Assembly (NCBI GenBank): GCA_016934645.1 | Contig: JAFGSL010000486.1 | Span: forward strand, 1 to 11,488 | Direction of reading: 5' to 3' | Length of the DNA stretch: 11,488 nt | Origin: Anaerolineae bacterium | Lineage (GTDB): Bacteria > Chloroflexota > Anaerolineae > B4-G1 > SLSP01 | Part shown: positions 1-5,951 of the stretch, in pieces | Numbering within the stretch: position 1 is the first letter of the stretch | Layout: each line of letters starts with the position of its first letter | Notes under the pieces: model-generated | Database searches by the model: none | What the model was told of the DNA's origin: nothing | What the model saw: the letters and a program-made list of their open reading frames with translations, nothing else | Made by a program: the position numbers and the translations under genes

Positions 1-789
1 ACGGTGTTCGATGATGCCAAGTTTGGCGCGGTGTGGTTGTTGGGCGTGCGCGTCTCTCCTGAAACGGTCGAACCGGGCGACGACGTTCGGGTGACGCTCT
101 ACTGGGAGACGTTGGCCGTCCCGTCTGCGGACTTGCGCGTCGTCGTCCGTTTATGGACTGCGGGAGGGCGGTTGATTACACAGCGCGATACTGTGCCCGC
201 GGGCGAGATTTATCCGCCGGACTTGTGGGTCCCCGGTGACGTCATCCGGGATGTACATCCTTTGCACGTGGACGCAAGCAGACCAGCGATGTGCCGTGTT
301 TCAGTCAGTGTGGTGGGTAGCGACGTGCCGTTGGGCGAGGTGTCTTCGCCACTGATGTTGCGCCTGAGTGGGCCTAAGGAGGACGCTTTGGATGATCTGC
401 CTTCATTGGATTACCGGTTGGGAGACGCGCTGGATATGCAAGGATATGCCGTTGTGTACGACGGGGCGCGTGTAACCCTTGTCTTGAGTTGGGATGTCAC
501 GGCTTCGTTGCCCGAAGATTACACGGTGTTCGCTCACGTATTTGCCGCGGACGGTAAGCTCATTGCTCAGGGAGATGGCCTGCCGTTGGATGGGGATTAT
601 CCCTCTTCTTATTGGCAAGCTGGAGAGCATTTGACCGACAAGCGCGAGATCGCGATCGAGAATGCTGGGTCAAAACCGGCTTATCTGCTGGTAGGTTTCT
701 ACCGGCTCGGCGACGGTGCCCGGCTGCCGGTAGTTGACGCCAACGGGCAACGTGTCACGGACGATGCCATACGGCTAGAGGTGGACTAG
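1..789 (+). CDS. C-terminal part of a large protein with two tandem beta-sandwich domains (5' end outside window)
   Basis: The reading frame is open from the window edge, so the gene begins upstream and only its last 262 residues are seen. The GTG at position 4 is not a convincing start. The visible part holds two similar units of about 120 residues. The first contains 'VSPETVEPGDDVRVTLYWE' and the second 'VVYDGARVTLVLSWDV'. Each continues with a strand of the type 'RLWTAGGRLITQRD' or 'HVFAADGKLIAQGD', then a Tyr-Pro...Trp-x-x-Gly-(D/E) turn. They look like an internally duplicated Ig-like or carbohydrate-binding beta-sandwich. From memory, such tails end multi-pass family-39-type glycosyltransferases in Anaerolineae, but no membrane segment lies in the window, so the full protein cannot be named. 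The gene converges on the DUF503 gene, with a hairpin between them. Confidence 0.7.
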   Translation, partial: TVFDDAKFGAVWLLGVRVSPETVEPGDDVRVTLYWETLAVPSADLRVVVRLWTAGGRLITQRDTVPAGEIYPPDLWVPGDVIRDVHPLHVDASRPAMCRVSVSVVGSDVPLGEVSSPLMLRLSGPKEDALDDLPSLDYRLGDALDMQGYAVVYDGARVTLVLSWDVTASLPEDYTVFAHVFAADGKLIAQGDGLPLDGDYPSSYWQAGEHLTDKREIAIENAGSKPAYLLVGFYRLGDGARLPVVDANGQRVTDDAIRLEVD

Positions 790-829
790 TACCGCAAGGC
801 GCGCGTTCCTTCCCAGATAATGATGCTCA

Positions 830-886
830 AAGGGGATTGCCAGATCCACGACTATGCGCCAGGCGCGGGGATCTGACGATCCCCTT
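830..886. terminator. Large imperfect palindrome between convergent genes
   Basis: An 18-base left arm at 830-847 (AAGGGGATTGCCAGATCC) pairs with 869-886 with only two mismatches. The loop holds a second small perfect stem, GCGCC/GGCGC at 856-866. It sits between the stop codons of two convergent genes, so it could end transcription in both directions. There is no long T run, and the form is equally that of a dispersed REP-like palindrome. Read on the minus strand it encodes 'SRGSGNPL', close to the 'SRESGNP' peptide often produced when REP-type repeats are mistranslated. Confidence 0.6.
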
Positions 887-924
887 AGAGCTGCAAACTA
901 GGTAGGAATTTATGCCGCGCTGTA

Positions 925-1209
925 CTAGCGCAGTTCGACGGCCCAGTCGAGGACTTCGACGCCGCGGTACTCTTCCTCGATCCAGTGGACAGCCTTTTCG
1001 AGCACGGCGTAGATATGGCCTGCGTCGTTTGAGACGGCGACGACGGCGATGTTCGCCGATTGCCAGACGTCCTGGTTCCCTACCTCGGCGACGGCCACCT
1101 CGAACTGGCGGCGAAGTTGGTTGAGCAGCGGCTTGAGCACCCCGCGCTTCTCCTTCAGCGAAAACACGCCGGGCAAATAGAGTTGAATGGTACATGCTCC
1201 GATAATCAT
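925..1209 (-). CDS. DUF503 / YlxP-family protein
   Basis: This complete 94-residue protein has the usual DUF503 length. It opens with 'MIIGACTIQLYLPGVFSLKEK', the family pattern of a beta strand, 'LPG', and 'SLKEKR' (residues 17-22). It continues with 'FEVAVAEVGNQDVWQSANI' (residues 36-54) and 'VAVSNDAGHI', the other two conserved blocks. Homologues are small ferredoxin-like proteins, often encoded near rbfA and infB, and are thought to act around ribosome maturation or translation; the molecular role is unknown. The start is supported by GAGGG at 1214-1218, five bases before the ATG. No rbfA or infB neighbour is visible here. The 7-base repeat tract begins immediately upstream at 1220. Confidence 0.9.
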   Translation of the reverse strand: MIIGACTIQLYLPGVFSLKEKRGVLKPLLNQLRRQFEVAVAEVGNQDVWQSANIAVVAVSNDAGHIYAVLEKAVHWIEEEYRGVEVLDWAVELR

Positions 1210-1219
1210 AAAGCCCTCA

Positions 1220-1275
1220 GTCTAAAGTCGAATCTCGAAAGTCCAAAGTTGAGAGTTGACGTTCTACAGTCACTC
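1220..1275. repeat. Degenerate tandem 7-base repeat tract
   Basis: Reading + from 1220 the sequence breaks into heptamers: GTCTAAA, GTCGAAT, CTCGAAA, GTCCAAA, GTTGAGA, GTTGACG, TTCTACA, GTCACTC. Most begin GTC or GTT and are A-rich afterwards, so the period is 7 although the units differ. A matching tract lies on the other side of the lipoyl-transferase gene at 2133-2174. Confidence 0.65.
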
Positions 1276-1310
1276 AATCTCCGATTACCAGATCTGCAAT
1301 CCCCCAATTC

Positions 1311-2144
1311 TTAAATCTTCTCCGTCCACGTAGGATTGGTGTATTTCTCGGCCACGAGTTGGTCGATCAGGCGACGTTCGGCGGGGAGGAGTGGGGCCGG
1401 GGTGAAGGTGAGGTTGAGCGTCGCGGCGAAGCCTTCGATGAGTGTGTGTGCAATCTCGTGCCATGCGATGTCATGGCCTAGCGCTTCGCACAGGGTGATG
1501 GCGTGGGCACGAATCCGCTCCGCAGGTGGATGTGCGGTGAGATAGGTACTGATACGGGCGATGTCGCCGCTGAGAGGCAGCGTCCCGTGTTGGAGGATGC
1601 CATCCCTGATGCGCATCTGCGCGCTGCCGAACAGCTTGCGCTGCCCTACGGTGATTTCGTAGTCGGAGGGTAGCTCGAAGCAAACGGGCGAGCGTACTTC
1701 GCTTGGTGAGTGTGGCCTGCGATTTTCGGCGTGGGCGCCGGCTTCAACATTGTGCAAGCCGATCTTTTCCAGCGCATAGAGCAACGCGGCGCTCAGCCCC
1801 CGGTAGCTCTCGACGATACCGCCGGTCAAGCGTGGTTCATCGTCTGTCACAGCGACGGTGTACGAAAGCTCATCCTCGTGTAGAACGGCGGTTCCGCCGG
1901 TCCCACGCCTCAGCAGCGTGATGCCGTCCGCAGCAAGTGCCGCCACGTCCGCATCGGCAAACGGCTGCCCGCGCCCCAACGTCATCGTGGGTGACGACCA
2001 GGCGTAGAGACGCAGTGTGGGCGGTGAGCGGCGCGCCGCGACTTCCCGCAACAACGTCTCGTCGGCCGCCATGTTCAGCGCTCCGTCTTGCGGATGCGGT
2101 TCGAGGATAAGTCGCCAGGTGGCGGGGGGATAGTCGATAGTCAT
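1311..2144 (-). CDS. Lipoate-protein ligase / octanoyltransferase family protein (LplA/LipM type)
   Basis: This 277-residue protein belongs to the biotin/lipoate A/B protein ligase fold. It attaches an octanoyl or lipoyl group to a lysine of lipoyl-domain proteins such as GcvH or 2-oxoacid dehydrogenase E2. Seen: an N-terminal 'GALNMAADETLL' block (21-32), 'LLRRGTGGTAVLHEDELSYT' (77-96, the lipoate-binding RRxTGG loop), and 'CFELPSDYEITVGQRKLFGS' (155-174) with conserved Cys155 and Lys170. 'GSAQ' and 'LQHGTLP' follow. A Cys in this place is the acyl-thioester nucleophile of LipM-type octanoyltransferases, so LipM activity is more likely than ATP-dependent ligation. That choice is an inference; a LipL-type amidotransferase is a further option. 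No good ribosome-binding site precedes the ATG, and the 7-base repeat runs through the start codon. Confidence 0.85.
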   Translation of the reverse strand: MTIDYPPATWRLILEPHPQDGALNMAADETLLREVAARRSPPTLRLYAWSSPTMTLGRGQPFADADVAALAADGITLLRRGTGGTAVLHEDELSYTVAVTDDEPRLTGGIVESYRGLSAALLYALEKIGLHNVEAGAHAENRRPHSPSEVRSPVCFELPSDYEITVGQRKLFGSAQMRIRDGILQHGTLPLSGDIARISTYLTAHPPAERIRAHAITLCEALGHDIAWHEIAHTLIEGFAATLNLTFTPAPLLPAERRLIDQLVAEKYTNPTWTEKI

Positions 2145-2174
2145 TAGTCCGAAGTCAAATGTCGAAAGTCGAAT
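2133..2174. repeat. Tandem 7-base repeat tract overlapping the lipoyl-transferase start
   Basis: Six consecutive heptamers begin with GTC: GTCGATA, GTCATTA, GTCCGAA, GTCAAAT, GTCGAAA, GTCGAAT. The tract includes the ATG at 2144-2142 and the next few codons, so the first residues (MTIDY) are themselves encoded by repeat units. It belongs to the same repeat type as 1220-1275. Confidence 0.7.
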
Positions 2175-2233
2175 ATGGAAGGGCGAGTGCTTGAGTCGAT
2201 GAATCAGAAGATTGAGAGCTTACCTTCATAAGT

Positions 2234-3409
2234 TTACACCCGATTGGATAAACTCAGAGCAAAGGGGTTTAGTTGCCAAATCAGTCTGTTTTTTAATATC
2301 AGGGCCAAAAAATCATTTCGGTTTACACTGTATTTATCACGAATTTGTTTGTATTCAACCCAGGATAGAGTTTGTATCTGCAATGCCGCTAGAACTTCTT
2401 CGGAGAATTCTGTATTTACTTCATAGCGTTGAATTTGTTGTATGGTATATCTACCATCTGTGACTAGCAAGCCAAAACCATTCTTGGCGCAGAATGTTTT
2501 TAATCCGGTCCATTTCTTTAGGTTTCTTTGTAAAGCCATTTTAAATACGGGCTTAATTTCTACAATGACTCCCCTCCCATCTTCGAGAACAAATAATACA
2601 TCAGGATAGTAAACAAACTGCTGATCGTTATATGTGTAGGGTATTTCAAATGGTTGTTCTTGATAGAAAGTTATTTCCTTGAGTTGTTCCAATCTTAGTA
2701 GAAAATTATGCTCTAACTCCGATTCGTATTGTACAATCCGATTCAGTTTATCGCTATGAAATAAACCGGCGTGCCCTTCACCTTTTGTTGATACTTCTCT
2801 CTTGCGGCCAAAGCAGGCGATTTCCTGTGGTACCAACGATTTAGCAGGACCAGGCCATATAACAAAGTTGAGTAAACCTTCAAACTCTTCAGATAATACC
2901 TGTTGTTTACAATTGTTCCGAAGCGCCTGCTTGCGTTCTTTGACTAATTTACTTGCTTCAACTACACTTTGTTCGGAGATTGCCTTACTTTGAAAAGCCA
3001 GATATGCTATCAGTGATAAAGCTTGCTTCACAGGCATGTAGGCTAGGTTGTTTTCGACAAAGTCAACCAGCCTTTCTATAGCATTTTCTTCTTGGGGCCG
3101 AATTATTTGGTCAATATACAGCAGTAACACGGCACAAGGTTCACTCAACTTACCCTTCTTAAGTTGATTTTTCCCTTTTGTTAAAATCTTTCTATGAGAC
3201 CTAGCAAGTAATTGTCGGATTCTCTCCCTTGAGACCCCAATACGATGGCCAATGTCTTCGAGCGTGTGTGCTTCTTCGTCTGTAAATCCATATCGCAGTC
3301 CAATAATCACACTCTCTCTAGTTGTAAGGCTACTTTCTTGAGCCGTAGTAAAGTATTCAGCAAAATCTGTATCCGTTGTTTGCTTTAGAGTCTGTGCTTG
3401 GATTCTCAA
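2234..3409 (-). CDS. Sigma-70 region-4 HTH fused to a TnsA-like PD-(D/E)XK nuclease
   Basis: The product has up to 391 residues. Residues 28-75 match sigma-70 region 4 closely: 'RESVIIGLRYGFTDEEAHTL' (31-50), 'EDIGHRIGVSRERIRQL' (51-67), including the recognition helix that reads -35 elements in RpoD. A helical linker (about 85-180) follows. Residues 228-330 look like the TnsA-type nuclease core: 'YESELEHNFLLRLEQ' (228-242, acidic Glu233), 'EQPFEIPY' (251-258), Pro269-Asp270, and 'VEIK' (283-286, Glu284 and Lys286). Then comes 'FCAKNGFGLLVTDGR', as in TnsA relatives. This implies a metal-dependent DNA endonuclease with its own DNA-reading domain; the biological role is not known to me. No TnsB, TnsC or other transposon gene is visible. 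The gene is much richer in AT than its neighbours, suggesting transfer. The frame opens only with TTG at 3409, and the C-terminus ends in an odd 'FALSLSNRV' tail. Confidence 0.75.
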   Translation of the reverse strand: MRIQAQTLKQTTDTDFAEYFTTAQESSLTTRESVIIGLRYGFTDEEAHTLEDIGHRIGVSRERIRQLLARSHRKILTKGKNQLKKGKLSEPCAVLLLYIDQIIRPQEENAIERLVDFVENNLAYMPVKQALSLIAYLAFQSKAISEQSVVEASKLVKERKQALRNNCKQQVLSEEFEGLLNFVIWPGPAKSLVPQEIACFGRKREVSTKGEGHAGLFHSDKLNRIVQYESELEHNFLLRLEQLKEITFYQEQPFEIPYTYNDQQFVYYPDVLFVLEDGRGVIVEIKPVFKMALQRNLKKWTGLKTFCAKNGFGLLVTDGRYTIQQIQRYEVNTEFSEEVLAALQIQTLSWVEYKQIRDKYSVNRNDFLALILKNRLIWQLNPFALSLSNRV

Positions 3410-3424
3410 TGCGGCTATTCTTCT

Positions 3425-4231
3425 CTAAACATCATTATCCCTACCAATTGCTATCATTGGCAAGACTTTCTCGGCCGTCTCAACCATCTGCGGCGGAACG
3501 GGGAGCATCCAGGCTTCCTCGACCGGGCCGCGGACGCGGGGCAGCAGTTGGATTTCGATGTGCAACCGGACGGGCGCGTCGCGGTGCAGCGTGACGCGGC
3601 GCACGTAGCTGGATTTTCCGTTGCCCTTGAAGTAGTTGCCGAGTGCGTAGACCTCATCCCGGCCCAAGGCGACCTCACCTGGCTCGGACCGGGTGTATGC
3701 CCTACGCATGGCCAAGTGTTGACTGCCCGCCACGACTGCGCCGATGACGCCGCCAACGATACCACCGCCCAACAATCCAATCGCACCGCCCAGGAGCGCT
3801 TGCCCAAAGCTCTCGTCCGCGCCGATCATAACGCCTGTGAGCGCGCCAGCGATGGCAAAGAGTATGGTCAGGCAGCCAAATTGGACTTTCCAGTCGCCGC
3901 CTTCTTCTTCCAGGCCGGTTCCCATGAGGCGCTCCCACTCCGGCATGGAGTACGTCCAACGCACGAACGGGCGGTCGCTGGCGAGGAACTTGGTAGCCCG
4001 TCGTATGTGCGTGCGCCCCCAGATCCACACGATGAGCGTGATGACGCCGAACAGCGCGAGGAAGCAAGCGGCAATCGCGAGGAAGACATAGCTGGTCAAC
4101 CCCAAAGCAGACACACCCAAGGCCACGAGCGTCCCGAACAGTGCCAATAGTGTGAGCCACAAAGGTGCGATGATCCCGCGCCGGTAGGGATCGTTAGTTG
4201 GTAGCTGGAAATCGTATTCTTCTATAGTCAT
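3425..4231 (-). CDS. Multi-pass membrane protein of unknown function
   Basis: I chose the ATG at 4231, giving 268 residues, because GAGAGG (4245-4240) lies eight bases upstream. A start at 4285 would translate part of the palindrome. I do not recognise the family. Hydrophobic segments appear at about residues 20-46, 49-72, 117-135 and a glycine-rich run around 140-168 ('GGAIGLLGGGIVGGVIGAVV'). The first pair is followed by 'WGRTHIRRATKFLASDRPFV', a likely cytosolic loop. The last 95 residues are soluble and include 'RRVTLHRDAPVRLHIEI', perhaps a beta-rich domain. The gene overlaps the probable original start of the nuclease gene by 11 bases, and its last dozen codons are AT-rich like that gene, so its native C-terminus may have been changed. 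Confidence 0.65.
   Translation of the reverse strand: MTIEEYDFQLPTNDPYRRGIIAPLWLTLLALFGTLVALGVSALGLTSYVFLAIAACFLALFGVITLIVWIWGRTHIRRATKFLASDRPFVRWTYSMPEWERLMGTGLEEEGGDWKVQFGCLTILFAIAGALTGVMIGADESFGQALLGGAIGLLGGGIVGGVIGAVVAGSQHLAMRRAYTRSEPGEVALGRDEVYALGNYFKGNGKSSYVRRVTLHRDAPVRLHIEIQLLPRVRGPVEEAWMLPVPPQMVETAEKVLPMIAIGRDNDV
3430..3445 (-). promoter_or_regulatory. Ribosome-binding site and twin ATG out of frame with the nuclease ORF
   Basis: On the minus strand GGTAGGG (3445-3439) precedes two adjacent ATG codons (3435 and 3432) at 3 and 6 bases. This is far better than anything before the TTG at 3409. Translation from these ATGs gives only MMFREE before a TAG at 3417-3415. A one-base insertion, or a -1 slip, would bring this start into the nuclease frame. 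The ATGs overlap the last codons of the upstream membrane-protein gene, as in translationally coupled pairs. Confidence 0.45.
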
Positions 4232-4248
4232 CGTTTGTGCCTCTCTGT

Positions 4249-4299
4249 GTGACACGTGATGCGTGATAAATGAGGAGCTTTTCACGCATCACGTATCAC
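4249..4299. repeat. 17-bp inverted repeat built of 7-base units
   Basis: The arms 4249-4265 (GTGACACGTGATGCGTG) and 4283-4299 pair with one mismatch across a 17-base loop. Each arm breaks into heptamers such as GTGACAC, GTGATGC, GTGATAA, or their complements. The right arm covers the stop codon of the beta-CASP gene (4298-4296). No T run follows on the minus strand, so it is a weak terminator candidate. It may act as an mRNA 3'-end barrier or be a mobile-type palindrome. Confidence 0.6.
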
Positions 4300-5693
4300 G
4301 TTGTGTATTTTTCTCCCCGCTGTGGGACAATGACTCTGCCATATCCCAACTCTCGCAGGCCCTCGGCTAGATTTTGTGCGGGCTTGGGATCGCCGTGGAC
4401 GACGAAGGCAGTTTTCACAGTGTGGGCGTGCGGTGTGGCCCAATTCAGCAAATCAGTATGGTCAGCGTGGGCACTGTAGGCGTAAAGCGTGTGGACTTCG
4501 GCTTTGAGTTCGAACTCCTCGCCAAAGATACGGACATACGGTTCCTGATCGGCGATACGCCGTCCTAACGTGTATGGCGCTTGCCAGCCGGTGATGAGCA
4601 CCGCGTTCTTGGGATCGCTGATGGCGTGTTTGAGATGATGTTGGACGCGCCCCGCTTCGGCCATGCCAGAGGCGCTGATAATGATGATGGGATTTGGCGT
4701 TGTGTTAAGCTCTTTGGATTCCGCGACGCTGCGGATATAGCGCAGCCGATAAAAGCCGAAGGGGTCACGGTCGCCGCTTTCAACGATGAAATCCCGCGTT
4801 TCGTGGTCGTAACACTCCGGATGCATGCGGAAGACCTCGGTAGCATTGACGGCCAGGGGGCTGTCCACGTAGATGGGGATCTCGGGGATGCGCCCGTCAT
4901 GGGTCAGTTGGTGCAGATCATAGACGATATCCTGGGTGCGCCCCACCGCGAACGAAGGAATGACGATACGCCCACCGCGTGCCGCCACGGTGTTGACGAT
5001 GTCTGCCAGTTGGCTCTGGACATCCTCGATGGGGGGATGCTCGCGATCACCATAGGTGCTCTCGATCATCAGGCAATCGGCGGGTGCCATAGGCACGGGA
5101 TCGCGCACGATCGGCAGCTTGGGCTGGCCCAGGTCACCTGTGAAGAGCAGCCGCACCTTACCTTCGCGTTCTTCTGACTCTAGGAGCACCATCGCCGATC
5201 CCAGGATGTGCCCGGCATCGAGGAAGGTGACATGAATGCCGCGAGTGATTTCGATGGGCCGGTTGTAGCCGACGCCGACGAAGTAGCGCAGCGAGCGTAG
5301 GGCATCGGCCTCGGTATAAAGCGGTTCCATCGGTGGCAGGCCTTTGCGCAGGCGCTTTTTGTTGACGTATTCCACATCCCCCTCGTGGATGCGCCCCGAA
5401 TCGGGCAGCATTGCCCCGCAGAGATCGTAGGTGGCGTGCGTGGCATAGATCGGGCCGTCGTAGCCCAACTTCACCAGGTTGGGCAAGTTGCCGGAGTGAT
5501 CGATGTGCGCGTGGGAAAGGATAGCGGCATTTAGGCGACGAATGTCGACGGGGATTTTGTGATTGCGCGCGTAGGCTTCGTCGCGCTTACCTTGATAAAG
5601 GCCGCATTCCAGTAAAATATTGTGCCTGTTGGTGCGGATCAGATACATCGAACCGGTAACGGTTCCAACACCGCCGAGGAAAGTAATTTTCAT
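4296..5693 (-). CDS. Beta-CASP metallo-beta-lactamase-fold RNase (YSH1/CPSF type)
   Basis: This complete 465-residue protein is a zinc-dependent nuclease of the metallo-beta-lactamase fold with beta-CASP insert, the group that includes CPSF73/Ysh1-like bacterial and archaeal RNases. Seen in order: 'FLGGVGTVTGSMYLI' at the N-terminus, 'HAHIDH' metal site (61-66), 'DAGHILGSAMVL' (159-170, His162), 'GDLG' (186-189, Asp187), 'ESTYGDR' (211-217), the beta-CASP strand 'YVDSPLAV' (275-282), 'SASGMAEAGR' (340-349), 'SAHADH' (407-412) and 'VHGD' (432-435). All metal ligands appear intact. There is no extra KH domain, so it is the short bacterial type. Cytoplasmic RNA processing or decay is expected; the exact substrate is unknown. 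GGAGG at 5706-5702 lies eight bases before the ATG. RNase D is the next gene upstream, 258 bases away, so a shared transcript is uncertain. Confidence 0.93.
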   Translation of the reverse strand: MKITFLGGVGTVTGSMYLIRTNRHNILLECGLYQGKRDEAYARNHKIPVDIRRLNAAILSHAHIDHSGNLPNLVKLGYDGPIYATHATYDLCGAMLPDSGRIHEGDVEYVNKKRLRKGLPPMEPLYTEADALRSLRYFVGVGYNRPIEITRGIHVTFLDAGHILGSAMVLLESEEREGKVRLLFTGDLGQPKLPIVRDPVPMAPADCLMIESTYGDREHPPIEDVQSQLADIVNTVAARGGRIVIPSFAVGRTQDIVYDLHQLTHDGRIPEIPIYVDSPLAVNATEVFRMHPECYDHETRDFIVESGDRDPFGFYRLRYIRSVAESKELNTTPNPIIIISASGMAEAGRVQHHLKHAISDPKNAVLITGWQAPYTLGRRIADQEPYVRIFGEEFELKAEVHTLYAYSAHADHTDLLNWATPHAHTVKTAFVVHGDPKPAQNLAEGLRELGYGRVIVPQRGEKYTT

Positions 5694-5714
5694 CTCTGGT
5701 ACCTCCAGAAGTGA

Positions 5715-5772
5715 CCACGAATCTGCACGAATTTACATTGATCTGCTTTCTATTCGTGAAAATTTGTCGTGG
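5715..5772. repeat. Imperfect inverted repeat with CCACGA/TCGTGG ends
   Basis: CCACGAATCTGCACGAAT at the left is answered by ATTCGTG...GTCGTGG at the right (ending 5772), forming an interrupted stem around an AT-rich loop. It sits in the 5' leader of the beta-CASP gene, just before its ribosome-binding site. The form resembles dispersed intergenic repeats common in this kind of genome; a role in mRNA folding cannot be excluded. Confidence 0.4.
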
Positions 5773-5810
5773 GGAAAAGCATTTTGAATAAGAGAAGCCG
5801 AAAGTTCTCG

Positions 5811-5862
5811 CGCAAAGACGCAGAGACGCCAAGTGAGTTTCAAAAAACTCTGCGTCTTTGCG
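5811..5862. repeat. Perfect 15-bp inverted repeat
   Basis: CGCAAAGACGCAGAG at 5811-5825 is repeated exactly in inverse at 5848-5862, with a 22-base loop. A further partial copy (CTCTGCGTGAG, 5864-5874) follows the right arm. It stands between the RNase D stop and the beta-CASP leader. It lacks a T run in either direction, so it is better described as a dispersed palindromic element than a classical terminator. Confidence 0.6.
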
Positions 5863-5951
5863 GCTCTGCGTGAGATATTAGCTTTCACAATTTTATCGTA
5901 CACTATTCGTGAAGATTAGTGGCAGAAACTTTTCGTGATTGTGCCTCAGGG

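Noticed and set aside
2234..3409. A Tn7-like transposon
   Set aside because: Only a TnsA-like domain is present. I found no TnsB, TnsC or TniQ and no convincing terminal inverted repeats at the edges of the AT-rich segment.
3398..4150. A 250-codon + strand frame opposite the membrane protein
   Set aside because: Antisense composition (H, D, R, A, Q rich), no ribosome-binding site, and a clear membrane-protein pattern on the other strand.
4581..5177. A 198-codon + strand frame opposite the beta-CASP gene
   Set aside because: The opposite strand carries all metal-binding motifs; this frame has no recognisable features.
5587..5832. An 81-codon minus-strand frame overlapping the beta-CASP start
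   Set aside because: It is made from the leader palindromes and a shifted frame of the beta-CASP N-terminus.
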